Source: Kitasatospora azatica KCTC 9699
Lineage (GTDB): Bacteria; Actinomycetota; Actinomycetes; Streptomycetales; Streptomycetaceae
Direction: 5' to 3'
Assembly (NCBI RefSeq): GCF_000744785.1
Contig: NZ_JQMO01000003.1
Coordinates: 1,302,001-1,366,000, forward strand
Length of the DNA: 64,000 nucleotides
Shown here: in pieces, positions 1-7,662 of the stretch
How the letters are laid out: every line of letters starts with the position of its first letter
How positions within the stretch are numbered: position 1 is the first letter of the stretch
Position numbers and translations under genes: made by a program
The notes under the pieces: generated by a model
Database searches by the model: none
The model's input: the letters and a program-made list of their open reading frames with translations, nothing else
Told to the model about the DNA's origin: nothing

Positions 1-142
1 TGGTGCCGCCGGCCGTGGTGGTGCCGGCCGTGGTGGTTGTGGTTGCGCTCGTGGTGGCGGCGGAGGCGGTGCCGGTCAGCGGGAGGGCTATCAGGGCGGA
101 AGCGGTCAGCAGGGTATGGAGGGTGCGGCGGACCGAGGGCAC
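1..142 (-). CDS. Secreted protein, N-terminal part only (runs off the window start)
   Basis: On the minus strand a GTG at 142 is preceded by AAGGAG at good spacing. The translation starts MPSVRRTLHTLL and continues through a hydrophobic stretch to LPLTGTASA, a textbook Sec signal peptide with an AxA-type cleavage site. What follows is a low-complexity Thr/Ala linker (TTTTTAGTTTAGG). Only about 47 residues lie in the window, so the mature function cannot be read. The reading depends on signal-peptide shape and the ribosome-binding site, not on homology. The gene is divergent from the membrane-protein gene at 378. Confidence 0.6.
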   Translation of the reverse strand, partial: MPSVRRTLHTLLTASALIALPLTGTASAATTSATTTTTAGTTTAGGT

Positions 143-299
143 GGCAGGCTCCTTCTCGACGGGGTCGTGGGCGCGCGACCGCACCAGCGCACGAGGACGA
201 CTGCGCGGCCGTGCGGTGCGCGACCAGTGCACCGTTGATGCGCATTCACGTCAAGAGAGCCACCTAAATGAGCAGAAACGAGCAGACCACTCAGGCAAG

Positions 300-327
300 G
301 CAAAAGTACTTTCGTCCTGCAAAAGTA
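300..327. promoter_or_regulatory. Palindrome AAAGTACTTT with repeated GCAAAAGTA
   Basis: A perfect 10-bp palindrome AAAGTACTTT lies at 303-312. The 9-mer GCAAAAGTA occurs at 300-308 and again at 319-327, 19 bp apart. It sits 50-80 bp upstream of the membrane-protein/winged-helix operon starting at 378, where an autoregulatory operator would be expected. Binding by the winged-helix protein is inferred. Confidence 0.45.
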
Positions 328-377
328 GATGCCATGATGAGGGAACGTCAGCAGACGATCCGTCAGGGGGAACACCC

Positions 378-836
378 ATGTCCACGTCCGACCAGCCCAC
401 GGTCAAGGCCGCCGCGGCCGCGCTCCAGACCTACGGGAAGGCGCGCGCGGCCGCCGCCGGCTCCCGGCCGACCCCGGCCTGGTATCCGCCGGCCCGAGGC
501 CTCCTCGCGGCGCTCACGTATGCGCTCGGTCCGGCACTCCTCCCCGGCCGGTGGCAGCCGTGGCTCGTCGGACTCCTGCTGGTGTCGGCGCTGGCCTTCC
601 TCGCGGTGCACGGCGCCGCGGTCCGCCCCGGCGGCGTACTGGTGCTGCCCAAGGACGATCCGCGCCGCCGGGCGAAGCTGCGCGCCCACTGGCAGAGCCT
701 GCCCGTCTACGGCCTCGGCTGGCTCGCGGCCGTCCCCGGCGGGGTCTGGGCCGGGTCGGTCACCTCCGCGCTGCTGCTCGGCGGCTTCCTCTGGGCGACC
801 AGCGAGTACGAGCGCCGGCTGGCGGCCCGCCGGTGA
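378..836 (+). CDS. Small integral membrane protein, partner of a winged-helix regulator
   Basis: 152 residues from ATG 378, preceded by a GGGGGA ribosome-binding site. The N-terminus is soluble and Ala-rich. Then come hydrophobic segments around residues 45-80 (GLLAALTYALGPALL, WLVGLLLVSALAFLAVHGA) and 115-145 (VYGLGWLAAVPGGVWAG, SALLLGGFLWATSEY), suggesting four membrane passes. The stop codon overlaps the GTG start of the next gene by 4 bp, so the two are translationally coupled. Membrane protein plus MarR/PadR-like winged-helix pairs are common in Streptomyces, but the function of this one is not known. I do not recognise a named family. Confidence 0.75.
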   Translation: MSTSDQPTVKAAAAALQTYGKARAAAAGSRPTPAWYPPARGLLAALTYALGPALLPGRWQPWLVGLLLVSALAFLAVHGAAVRPGGVLVLPKDDPRRRAKLRAHWQSLPVYGLGWLAAVPGGVWAGSVTSALLLGGFLWATSEYERRLAARR

Positions 837-1144
837 CCGTCGACGAGCTGATCCACCACCCCACCCGCCTCGCCTTGGTCGGCTTCCTCTCCGGCTGCCA
901 CGAGGCCGAGTTCGCCGCCGTCCGCGACTACTGCGGGATCTCGGACGCCAGCGTCAGCCGGATCGTGGCCGCGCTGGAGCCCGCCGGCTACGTGCACGTC
1001 CGCAAGGGCTACGTCGGCAAGCGCCCGCGCACCTGGCTCTCGCTCACCCCGGAGGGCCGCAGCGCCCTGGCGGCCCACCTGGCCGCCCTGCGCGCCATCG
1101 TCGACGCGGCCGCCCGTACAGCGGCCGCCGCTGAGGCGGAGTGA
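833..1144 (+). CDS. Winged-helix transcriptional regulator (MarR/ArsR-like, single domain)
   Basis: 103 residues starting at GTG 833, inside the GTGA overlap with the preceding gene. The sequence DELIHHPTRLALVGFLSGCHEAEFAAVRDYC, then a recognition helix with ISDASVSRIVAALEPAGYV, then a wing with KRPRTWLSLTPEGR, is the pattern of the winged-helix fold used by short MarR_2/HTH_27-type regulators. The C-terminal helix (ALAAHLAALRAIVDAAARTA) probably dimerises. Coupling to a membrane protein suggests it controls its own two-gene operon, possibly through the palindrome at 303-312. The effector is unknown. Confidence 0.82.
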   Translation: MTVDELIHHPTRLALVGFLSGCHEAEFAAVRDYCGISDASVSRIVAALEPAGYVHVRKGYVGKRPRTWLSLTPEGRSALAAHLAALRAIVDAAARTAAAAEAE

Positions 1145-1186
1145 GCCCCTCGCCCGTCCACTCGGGGGAATCCGGCCTAATGTTGA

Positions 1187-1205
1187 TAGAATACAAATCC
1201 TTGTA
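1187..1205 (+). promoter_or_regulatory. vapBC promoter with overlapping inverted repeat
   Basis: A TAGAAT -10-like hexamer at 1187-1192 overlaps an inverted repeat TACAA-ATCC-TTGTA (1192-1205), about 30 bp upstream of the antitoxin start. VapB-VapC complexes typically repress their own promoter through such palindromes; that role is inferred here. Confidence 0.5.
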
Positions 1206-1235
1206 CATGGCCAATATCGCTGCTGGAGGTGTGCG

Positions 1236-1457
1236 ATGACCGTGACCCAGATCGACATCGACGACGATGCCCTGGAGCGCGCCATGGCGCTGTCCCACGC
1301 CAAGACCAAGAAGGAGGCAGTCAACCTCGCTCTCCAGTACTACGCCGATCGGCAGGAGCGGGCGGCGCGGATAAGCCGCCACTTCGAGCGCGCGCGGCAG
1401 TGGGGGGCGGTCGAGGCGGCCGAGCGCCTGCACGATGAGGAGAAGAGCGGCCGGTGA
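1236..1457 (+). CDS. vapB: VapB-family antitoxin of a type II toxin-antitoxin pair
   Basis: 73 residues from ATG 1236 with GGAGGT six bases upstream. The N-terminal half (MTVTQIDIDDDALERAMALSHAKTKKEAVNLALQYY) is a ribbon-helix-helix DNA-binding fold of the VapB/Arc type: a beta strand followed by helices with the TKKEAVNLAL signature. The charged C-terminal half (ERAARISRHFERARQWGAVEAAERLHDEEKS) is the usual toxin-wrapping tail. The stop codon overlaps the GTG of the PIN-domain gene by 4 bp, the classic antitoxin-first order. Confidence 0.92.
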   Translation: MTVTQIDIDDDALERAMALSHAKTKKEAVNLALQYYADRQERAARISRHFERARQWGAVEAAERLHDEEKSGR

Positions 1458-1864
1458 TCTACCTGCTCGACACCTCGGCGCTCGTCCGGCTGCTCCGGGA
1501 CCCGAGGCTGCAGGCCGGCTGGTACGACGCCATCGATGCCGGAGTTGTTGGCTCCTGCTACCCACAGCGGACTGAGTTCCTGTACAGCGCCCAGAACAGC
1601 AGGGAGTACGGCGAGATCGCGGAGATGTTCGCAGACCTCTACCCCGATGTGTCCGTGCCGAAGAACGCCGCCCGCTGGATCGGCGCGGTCCAGCACCGCA
1701 TGGCGCAGAGCGGTGAGCACCGGAGCGCGTCGGCCGTGGACCTCGTGATCGCCGCGACGGCGGCCCACCATGGCTTGACCGTTCTTCATGACGACGCCGA
1801 CTACCGCACGGTTGCCCGCCACGCCACCGACCTCAGCGAGCACAGCGTTCACGACCTGGCTTGA
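1454..1864 (+). CDS. vapC: VapC PIN-domain ribonuclease toxin
   Basis: 136 residues, GTG start at 1454 in a GTGA overlap with vapB. PIN-domain acidic residues are in place: D6 in YLLDTSALVRLL, E41 in RTEFLYS, D96 in SAVDLVIAATAAHHGLTVLHDDADY and D114/D116 in the last motif. These coordinate the metal ions used to cut RNA. VapC toxins usually cleave tRNA or rRNA when VapB is degraded; the target here is unknown. The gene looks intact and full length, so the pair is probably active. Confidence 0.93.
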   Translation: MIYLLDTSALVRLLRDPRLQAGWYDAIDAGVVGSCYPQRTEFLYSAQNSREYGEIAEMFADLYPDVSVPKNAARWIGAVQHRMAQSGEHRSASAVDLVIAATAAHHGLTVLHDDADYRTVARHATDLSEHSVHDLA

Positions 1865-1885
1865 TGCGCGGCCAGGCCCCTCGGG

Positions 1886-2632
1886 TCAGTCCCGCAGGTG
1901 TCCGACCCCGTTCCACAGCTCCGCCCGCAGTCGCCCGTGCTGCGAACGCCACAGGCTGGCCGAGCAGTTGTGCACCGCCTCCAGGGCCACCAGCTCCGCC
2001 TCGGTGAGCCGGTCCAGGACGTAGCGCAGCATCAGCACCACGTTGTCGTGCGCCACCAGCAGAACCGGGCGCTCGGCCTCCTCGGCGCACAGGTCGCGCA
2101 GGCAGTCGCGGACCCGCAGTGCCACGTCCGACCAGCTCTCGCCGCCCGGCGGCCGGTAGTAGAGCTCGCCCATCTTGCGCCGGCGGGCGGCCTCCTCGGG
2201 GTGGTGCTTCTCGATCGCGGCCGCCGTGAGCATCTCCAGCACGCCGAGCTCCCGGTCGCGCAGCCGCTCGTCGTAGCGGACCGGCAGGCCGACCGGCACC
2301 GAGCCGAGCCCGGCCGCCTGGGCGATCGCGATCCGGGCCGTCTCGGCCGCCCGCACGTACGGGGAGCACCAGACGGCGCGCGGCCGGTCGCAGGACGGCA
2401 GCTCGGCCCACCAGCGGCCGAAGGCCTGCGCCTGAGCCTGGCCGTGCATGGAAAGCGGGATGTCGGCGTCCCGGCAGCTGATCGGGACGCTGAGCGCACC
2501 GGTGCTCTCGGCGAGCTGGAACTCCACGTTGGCGGTGCTCTGGCCGTGCCGGGTGGCGATCAGCACGGACGGCTGCGCGGCCGCGAGGTCCTGGCGGGGC
2601 TGTCCGTTGAGGATGGTGCTCAGCTCTGGCAT
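1886..2632 (-). CDS. Histidine phosphatase family protein (phosphoglycerate-mutase-like)
   Basis: 248 residues from ATG 2632, chosen over a longer frame because GGGGAG lies five bases upstream. The catalytic RHG motif is at residues 28-30 (LIATRHGQSTANVEF). The second conserved Arg/Glu region (RYDERLRDRELGVLEMLT) and the C-terminal catalytic His (VLLVAHDNVVLMLRYVL) are all present. Such enzymes remove phosphate from small metabolites or proteins through a phospho-histidine intermediate; the substrate cannot be told from sequence. It is transcribed alone, with two tandem 19-bp repeats just upstream of the start. Confidence 0.9.
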   Translation of the reverse strand: MPELSTILNGQPRQDLAAAQPSVLIATRHGQSTANVEFQLAESTGALSVPISCRDADIPLSMHGQAQAQAFGRWWAELPSCDRPRAVWCSPYVRAAETARIAIAQAAGLGSVPVGLPVRYDERLRDRELGVLEMLTAAAIEKHHPEEAARRRKMGELYYRPPGGESWSDVALRVRDCLRDLCAEEAERPVLLVAHDNVVLMLRYVLDRLTEAELVALEAVHNCSASLWRSQHGRLRAELWNGVGHLRD

Positions 2633-2683
2633 TCCCGCTCCCCGTTGGTTCGGTGCGTATCGGCTCTTACCGCTGAGTAACGG

Positions 2684-2721
2684 TGCGACTTTCGGTGCAA
2701 AATGCGAGCTTCGCTGCAAAA
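2684..2721. promoter_or_regulatory. Two abutting imperfect 19-bp direct repeats
   Basis: TGCGACTTTCGGTGCAAAA (2684-2702) is followed without a gap by TGCGAGCTTCGCTGCAAAA (2703-2721), with 16 of 19 bases identical. They lie 52-89 bp upstream of the histidine phosphatase start, suggesting an activator or repressor binding twice on one DNA face. The regulator is unknown. Confidence 0.5.
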
Positions 2722-2737
2722 GGGGTGCCCTACATAT

Positions 2738-2784
2738 GATCGCGCCGCCACCCCCTCAGTGTTGAGGCCGATGGCGGCGCGATC
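2738..2784 (-). terminator. Branched hairpin terminator after the symporter gene
   Basis: A perfect 13-bp stem GATCGCGCCGCCA / TGGCGGCGCGATC (2738-2750, 2772-2784) encloses a smaller CCTCA-GTGT-TGAGG hairpin. It lies just past the symporter stop codon on the minus strand, and no U-run is needed in these genomes. Confidence 0.75.
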
Positions 2785-2805
2785 ACAGGGCGCGCAGTGG
2801 GGCGC

Positions 2806-4437
2806 TTAATGCGCCGCCACCGGCTGGGGCGCGTTTTTGAGCTCGGGGTCGCCCGTCTCCGCGCTGTAGTCCGCCGGGGAGGTCTCGTCCACGCCCTCAG
2901 GGGCCTTGGCCGCCTTGAGGACCAGGGTGAGCAGGACCGCGACCCCCAGGTTGAGGACGAACGCGGTCAGGCCGATGTAGCCGATCTGCCCGATCACCGG
3001 GATGGTCGTGCTGTTGCCCCCGAAGTGCTTGGTGGCGGGGGAGGCGAGACCGTACGCCTTCCAGGTGCCGTACGCCATGCCGGCCGCCCAGCCGGCCAGC
3101 AGCGCCCAGCGGTGGAACCAGCGGGTGAACAGGCCCGCGACGATGGAGACGCAGGTCTGCAGGATCCAGATCCCGCCGAGCAGCTGCAGGTTGATCGCCA
3201 GCTGCTTGTCCATGCCGAGCACGAAGACCAGCGCGCCGACCTTGACCAGCAGCGAGACGATCTTGGCGACCTTGGTCTCCTGCTCGGGGGTCGCGGCCGG
3301 GGCGATGAACTCCTTGTAGATGTTGCGGGTGAACAGGTTCGCCGCGGCGATCGACATGATCGCGGCCGGCACCAGCGCGCCGATCCCGATCGCGGCGAAG
3401 GCGACGCCGGTGAACCAGCTCGGGAAGAGCTTGTCGAACAGCTGCGGGACGGCCAGCTGCGGGTTGTACCCCGCCACGCCCTTGCCGACCCCGGCCGCGA
3501 TGGCCAGGAAGCCGAGCAGTGCCAGCAGACCGAGCATCAGCGAGTAGGCGGGCAGGATCGCCATGTTGCGGCGCACGGTGTTGCGCGACTTGGCGGCCAG
3601 TACGCCGGTGACGGTGTGCGGGTACATGAAGAGCGCGAGCGCCGAGCCGAGCGCCAGGGTGGCGTACGTCCACTGCGCCTTCGGCCCGGTGAACATCGCG
3701 CCGACCGGCTGCTTGGTCTTCGGGTTGATCGTGCTGAACTTCTGCGCGGCCTGGTCGAAGATGTGCCCGTAGCCGCCGAGCCGCATCGGCAGGTAGATCA
3801 CCGCGACGATGATCACGATGTAGACCAGGGTGTCCTTGACGAAGGCGATCAGCGCCGGCGCCCGCAGACCCGAGGAGTAGGTGTAGGCGGCCAGCACGGC
3901 GAAGGCCAGGAAGAGCGGCAGGTCCTTGACGAACCAGTTGGAGTTCGCGCCGCCGCCCACCCCGAGGGTGTCCAGCACCGCCTGGATGCCGACCAGCTGC
4001 AGCGCGATGTACGGCATGGTGGCCAGGATCCCGGTCACCGCCACGGCCAGCGACAGACCACGCGAGCCGTACCGTCCGCGCACGAAGTCGGCCGGGGTGA
4101 CGTACCCGTGCACCCGGGCCACCGACCACAGGCGCGGCAGGAAGAGGAAGACCAGCGGGTAGGCGATGATCGTGTACGGGACGGCGAAGAAGCCCGCCGC
4201 GCCCGCGCCGTAGACCGCCGCCGGCACCGCGATGAAGGTGTACGCGGTGTAGAGGTCGCCGCCGAGCAGGAACCAGGTGATCCAGGTCCCGAAGCTGCGC
4301 CCGCCCAGACCCCACTCGTCCAGGTGCAGCGCGGAGTCGGCCCGCCGCCAGCGCGAGGCCAGGAAGCCCATCACGGTGACCAGCAGGAAGAAGAGGACGA
4401 ACACCACCAGGGCGACCGTGTTCACGCCGTGCTTCAT
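2806..4437 (-). CDS. Sodium:solute symporter, MctP-like monocarboxylate permease
   Basis: 543 residues with roughly 13 hydrophobic helices. The SSS-family signature is visible near the N-terminus: LGGRSFGTWITWFLLGGDLYTAYTFIAVPAAVYGAG, then SVARVHGYVTPADFVRGRYGS and the conserved Na-site region. The length fits the family (about 500-560). The nearest characterised type I recall is MctP, which imports lactate, pyruvate and similar monocarboxylates; the substrate is not certain. The start ATG (4437) overlaps the stop codon of the DUF3311 gene by one base (TGATG), an arrangement typical for these transporters. Confidence 0.9.
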   Translation of the reverse strand: MKHGVNTVALVVFVLFFLLVTVMGFLASRWRRADSALHLDEWGLGGRSFGTWITWFLLGGDLYTAYTFIAVPAAVYGAGAAGFFAVPYTIIAYPLVFLFLPRLWSVARVHGYVTPADFVRGRYGSRGLSLAVAVTGILATMPYIALQLVGIQAVLDTLGVGGGANSNWFVKDLPLFLAFAVLAAYTYSSGLRAPALIAFVKDTLVYIVIIVAVIYLPMRLGGYGHIFDQAAQKFSTINPKTKQPVGAMFTGPKAQWTYATLALGSALALFMYPHTVTGVLAAKSRNTVRRNMAILPAYSLMLGLLALLGFLAIAAGVGKGVAGYNPQLAVPQLFDKLFPSWFTGVAFAAIGIGALVPAAIMSIAAANLFTRNIYKEFIAPAATPEQETKVAKIVSLLVKVGALVFVLGMDKQLAINLQLLGGIWILQTCVSIVAGLFTRWFHRWALLAGWAAGMAYGTWKAYGLASPATKHFGGNSTTIPVIGQIGYIGLTAFVLNLGVAVLLTLVLKAAKAPEGVDETSPADYSAETGDPELKNAPQPVAAH

Positions 4438-4751
4438 CAGTTCACGCCCCAGTTCGCGCTCTTCGCGGTCTTCCTGCTCTTGCGCTGCTTGGCGTCATGG
4501 TTGAGCAGCAGGTACGCGGCGCCGGTGAAGAGCGCCGAGACCGGGATCCAGAGGATCTGGTACCAGTAGAAGAACGGCATCCCGCCGAGCTTCGGCGTCA
4601 GTCGCGCATAGGAGTTCACCCAGAGCAGCGCGACGATCGGCACGGCCAGGCTGACCCCGGCGAGCACGCGGGCGGGTGTGACGGGCGGCAGCGGCGCGCC
4701 CGGGGGCGGCGGGGGTGGCGGTACTGGGCGGGCGTCGGTATCGATGGACAT
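4437..4751 (-). CDS. DUF3311 small membrane subunit encoded before the symporter
   Basis: 104 residues: a Pro-rich cytoplasmic start (PPPPPPPGAPLPPVTP), two membrane helices (VLAGVSLAVPIVALLWVNSYA and YQILWIPVSALFTGAAYLLLN) and a basic tail. The conserved segment PKLGGMPFFYWYQ between the helices is characteristic of DUF3311 proteins, which routinely sit directly before an SSS-family permease and are thought to be an accessory subunit. It is translationally coupled to the symporter. Confidence 0.88.
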   Translation of the reverse strand: MSIDTDARPVPPPPPPPGAPLPPVTPARVLAGVSLAVPIVALLWVNSYARLTPKLGGMPFFYWYQILWIPVSALFTGAAYLLLNHDAKQRKSRKTAKSANWGVN

Positions 4752-5019
4752 GAGAGCGGCTCCGGCGGTTGCAGCGGTTGCGAGGTTGCGGCTGTTGCGG
4801 GGTGCGACGTTTCAGCGCGATCCCGAGCAGCACCGCAGCGCCTCGGCGTACGTACGACCGATGCGCCCGCCGAGCAGCGCCCCTGGTGATCGGCTTGGAC
4901 TGTCCGGAATGTAGGGCACCGTATGCCCCGGTGTCACCAGGTAAAACCGACAGTCTCGGAAATTGGACACCCGTTCGACGTGCAGTCAGCTGCTGCGTCG
5001 GGTCGGCCGGTTGATCGTG
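4752..5019. other. Divergent intergenic region, no gene seen
   Basis: Space between the divergent DUF3311/symporter operon and the regulator/MFS operon. No ORF with plausible codon use is visible. It must contain the symporter promoter on the minus strand, but I cannot pick a convincing -10/-35 pair. Confidence 0.5.
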
Positions 5020-5050
5020 CTTGACGAATGGTCAAGGAACGTTGACCATT
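5020..5050. promoter_or_regulatory. Overlapping palindromes of TTGAC/GTCAA half-sites
   Basis: A perfect 9-bp inverted repeat AATGGTCAA-6-TTGACCATT (5027-5035, 5042-5050) overlaps a second one, CTTGAC-5-GTCAAG (5020-5025, 5031-5036). Three TTGAC-type half-sites in 30 bp look like an operator for the winged-helix regulator that starts just downstream. Confidence 0.65.
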
Positions 5051-5056
5051 ACTCCT

Positions 5057-5623
5057 GTGACTGATGCTCCTGATGACCACTCCGTGGCGCCTTCTGACGA
5101 CGATCCCTTCGCGGGTCCTTCCGAGGACGAAGTCGTCCACCTCTCCACCGACGAGCAGCTGCGCGCGATCAACAACGTGGTCCGCCACCGGATCCTCGGC
5201 ATCCTGCGCGACGGCCCCGCGACCATCACCCAGCTCGCCCAGAAGCTCGACCTGGCCAAGGGCAGCTCCAGCTACCACGTCCGGCTGCTGGAGCGGGCCG
5301 GACTGGTCGAGGTGGTCAGCACCCGCAAGGTCCGTGGCGTCAACGAGCGCTACTACGCCCGCACCTCACGCGGCATCAGCCTGCCCGACCCCGCCCCCGG
5401 CGAGCCCGACATCGTGATGCGGCACGCCGTCGCCGACCTCGAGGCGGCCCCGCCCGGACCCCGCCTCGTCCGCCTGCAGCACGTCCGGATCGGCGAGTCC
5501 GCCTACGAGGAGTTCGCCCGCCGCCTGGTCGCCCTCACCGAGGAACTGCGCGCCGCCGCCGACCCCGACGAGCCCACCGCCAACCTGGCCATCGCCTTCT
5601 ACCGCCCGCAGGAGCCGAAGTGA
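5057..5623 (+). CDS. ArsR-type winged-helix regulator controlling the adjacent exporter
   Basis: About 188 residues. The helix-turn-helix is clear: LRAINNVVRHRILGILRDGPATITQLAQKLDLAKGSSSYHVRLLERAGLVEVV, followed by a wing KVRGVNERYYA, as in HTH_20/ArsR proteins. A C-terminal effector or dimer domain follows. In-frame starts exist at TTG 5021, TTG 5042 and GTG 5057. I prefer GTG 5057 as a leaderless start because the other two lie inside the palindromic operator; the choice is uncertain. The stop overlaps the GTG of the MFS gene by 4 bp, so regulator and exporter form one operon. Confidence 0.82.
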   Translation: MTDAPDDHSVAPSDDDPFAGPSEDEVVHLSTDEQLRAINNVVRHRILGILRDGPATITQLAQKLDLAKGSSSYHVRLLERAGLVEVVSTRKVRGVNERYYARTSRGISLPDPAPGEPDIVMRHAVADLEAAPPGPRLVRLQHVRIGESAYEEFARRLVALTEELRAAADPDEPTANLAIAFYRPQEPK

Positions 5624-6891
5624 CCATTGCTCAGCCGGCCGTCGCCACCCCGCAGTCACCGGCCGCCGCCCCGCGACCCACCCTCCCCGCCGCCTTCCAC
5701 CGCCTCTGGGCCGCCTCCGCCGCCTCCTCCCTCGGCGACGGCGTCTACCTCGCCGCCCTCCCACTGCTCGCCGCCGGCCTCACCCAGGACCCGCTCACCC
5801 TCGGCCTGGTCACCTCCGCCGCCCTGGCTCCCTGGTTCTTCTTCGGCCTGATCGGCGGCGCCCTGGTCGACCGCTGGGACCGCCGCCGCACCATGTGGCT
5901 CACCGACCTCTGCCGCGCCGCCCTGCTCGCGATACCCGCTCTTGCCATCGGTCTTGGCTTCGCGAGCATCCCGCTGCTGATCGCGGTGGCCTTCCTGCTC
6001 GGCATCGGCCAGATCCTCTTCGACACCGCCTCCTCCGCCTACCTCCCGCAGCTGCTCGACCGCGACATGACGCTGCTGCAGAAGGCCAATGCCCGTGCGA
6101 TGGGCGCGCGTACGGTCGCCGCCGACTTCGCCGGGCCGCCGGCGGGGAGCGCGCTGTTCGTTCTCGGCCGCGCCCTTCCGTTCGGGCTCGACGCCGTCTC
6201 CTTCCTCGCCAGCTCGCTGCTGATCCGGACCCTGCCCAGCCGCCCGGTCCCGCCGCGCGAGGCGGGGCCCTCCCTGTGGGCGGAGGCCAAGGTCGGAGCC
6301 TCCTACCTCCTGCGCGACAAGGTCCTCCTCGGCCTCGCCCTGCGCCCCGCCATCGGCAACCTCGCCTTCGTCGGCGCCGACGCGATCCTGGTCCTCTTCG
6401 CCCACCAACTCCTCCACCTGGGCGACTTGGGCTACGGCGTCCTGCTCGCCTCGCAGGCAGCGGGCGGCCTCCTCGGCGCGGCCCTCGCCCACCGCCTCGG
6501 CGCCTGGCTCGGCACGGGTGGCGCCCTGACCGCCACCGCCCTCCTCGAAGCCGTCGCCCTCGTCGCCCTCGGCCTCTCCGGCAACCCGTTCGTAGCCGGC
6601 CTCGCCCTCGCCCTCCTCGGAGCCGCGATGGGGGCGACCATGGTCCTCGCCCCGTCGGTCTCCCAGGCCCTGATCCCGGCGGAACTGGCCGGCCGCGTGG
6701 GCGCGACGCGCAGGCTGATGGCGGTGGGGGCCGCCCCGATCGGCGCACTGCTGGGTGGGTGGCTGGCCACGGCGGCCGGGTTGCGCGCGCCGTTCCTGGC
6801 GGGAGCGGTGCTGCTGGCGTCGACGGCGGTGCTCTCGCTCACGCTGGCTAGCAACCGGCGGATCAGCGAGGCCCTGGCGGCGGCCGAATAG
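5620..6891 (+). CDS. MFS exporter (EntS/DHA3-like)
   Basis: 423 residues with about 12 membrane helices. The N-terminal half contains FHRLWAASAASSLGDGVYLAALPLLAAGL and the loop GGALVDRWDRRRTMWLTDLCRAALL, matching the GxLxDRxxRR loop 2-3 motif of major-facilitator exporters. Proteins of this shape export siderophores, macrolides or other drugs; the cargo cannot be assigned. The 4-bp overlap with the upstream ArsR-type regulator suggests ligand-responsive efflux. Confidence 0.88.
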   Translation: MTIAQPAVATPQSPAAAPRPTLPAAFHRLWAASAASSLGDGVYLAALPLLAAGLTQDPLTLGLVTSAALAPWFFFGLIGGALVDRWDRRRTMWLTDLCRAALLAIPALAIGLGFASIPLLIAVAFLLGIGQILFDTASSAYLPQLLDRDMTLLQKANARAMGARTVAADFAGPPAGSALFVLGRALPFGLDAVSFLASSLLIRTLPSRPVPPREAGPSLWAEAKVGASYLLRDKVLLGLALRPAIGNLAFVGADAILVLFAHQLLHLGDLGYGVLLASQAAGGLLGAALAHRLGAWLGTGGALTATALLEAVALVALGLSGNPFVAGLALALLGAAMGATMVLAPSVSQALIPAELAGRVGATRRLMAVGAAPIGALLGGWLATAAGLRAPFLAGAVLLASTAVLSLTLASNRRISEALAAAE

Positions 6892-6944
6892 CCTGCGGCT
6901 CAACTGCGGGCCGGGGCATACTCGGCGCATCGAGGAGGGCACCC

Positions 6945-7073
6945 ATGAAGTCCTGGAAGGACATCCGGTCCAACGCCATCACCGACCCGCAGCACGTTGC
7001 CGCACACCGCGAGAAGCTCGATGCCGAGCTACGCGCCCACCGCCTCGCCGAAATGATCTCGCCAGACTCGTGA
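6945..7073 (+). pseudogene. Truncated XRE-family antitoxin (N-terminal fragment)
   Basis: ATG 6945 follows GAGGAGGG. The 42-residue product MKSWKDIRSNAITDPQHVAA... HREKLDAELRAHRLAEM matches, from memory, the N-terminus of HigA-like XRE antitoxins common in Streptomyces, where LAEMR leads into the helix-turn-helix. Here the frame leaves the family sequence after LAEM and stops six codons later, before any DNA-binding domain. The break falls at about 7056-7060, where sequence belonging to a minus-strand fragment begins. No toxin partner is present. Confidence 0.7.
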
Positions 7074-7075
7074 GA

Positions 7076-7315
7076 AATGTCCAATGAGGCAACATGGCCG
7101 TCCTCGACTTGCTTGATCAGAAGTGCCGCATCAATCGGATCTGCATCCGTCCCTTCTCTCCAGAACGAGGTATGTGAGTAGAGCACGAACGCCGGCGTGC
7201 TTCGATGTGAGAGGACCGATCGAATAGTCGGAACCTCTCGTGCGAGAGTTGCTTCGACCCTGGCTCTTACAAGGTCGATCTCACGAACAATGTCGGCGAT
7301 CTCGGAAGTACTCAC
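7076..7315 (-). pseudogene. 3'-truncated gene fragment of unknown family
   Basis: A GTG at 7315 opens a plausible protein (MSTSEIADIVREIDLVRARV... TPAFVLYSHTSFWREGTDADP) that reads well for about 80 residues (to SLDISHES). It then runs into the antisense of the truncated XRE gene near 7060-7076. The GTG overlaps the stop of the preceding minus-strand fragment by 4 bp, so this was once a coupled operon. I do not recognise the family. The frame stays open beyond the junction, but those residues do not look like protein. Confidence 0.5.
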
Positions 7316-7440
7316 TTGGCAACCTTTGCTACGTCTACGACTGCCCCAAGAAGTTCCTCGGTCAGGGCATGCGGTGCGGTCGCAGCACCCGGCCGCGACC
7401 CAATCCATTCGTCCATTTGCGACAAATCCTTTGGCCGAAG
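7312..7440 (-). pseudogene. 5'-truncated gene fragment coupled to the next fragment
   Basis: The minus-strand frame ending at 7312 reads RPKDLSQMDEWIGSRPGAA... LTEELLGAVVDVAKVAK, a plausible helical C-terminus. Upstream of about 7440 the same frame turns into sequence antisense to a transposase remnant. It shares a GTGA overlap with the fragment at 7315. It is probably the tail of a gene cut by an insertion element; an internal ATG at 7416 would give 34 residues. Family unknown. Confidence 0.4.
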
Positions 7441-7489
7441 CACCGGCCTTCCGGCCCACCCTGGTCGACCTGCTCGGGGTGTTTGCGGG

Positions 7490-7662
7490 GCCTGGTGCGG
7501 TTGTATTCGACCTCGAATGGTCGTCGAGCGCGGTTTCGATTGGATCATGATGCACCGCCGACTCGCCCGCGACTGCGAGAGCAAGCCTGAGCACTCCGAA
7601 AGCTTGATCCCCTCGCGATGATCTCGAACCTTGCCAAGCGGCAATGGGTGAAAATGCCATAA
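7490..7662 (+). mobile_element. IS5-family transposase C-terminal remnant, frameshifted
   Basis: In frame from about 7508 the sequence reads RPRMVVERGFDWIMMHRRLARD and then CESKPEHSESLI. This closely follows the C-terminal signature of IS5-type transposases, typically RWVVERTFAWL..HRRLARDYE..P..SEAMI. The frame stops at 7621, but MISNLAKRQW continues the family pattern in another frame from 7618, implying a small deletion. Only the last 50 or so residues survive and no terminal repeats are visible. Confidence 0.7.

Noticed and set aside
2797..4569. 590-residue plus-strand frame opposite the symporter
   Set aside because: Arg/Asp/Gln-rich composition is the antisense of membrane helices; the minus-strand symporter is clearly the real gene.
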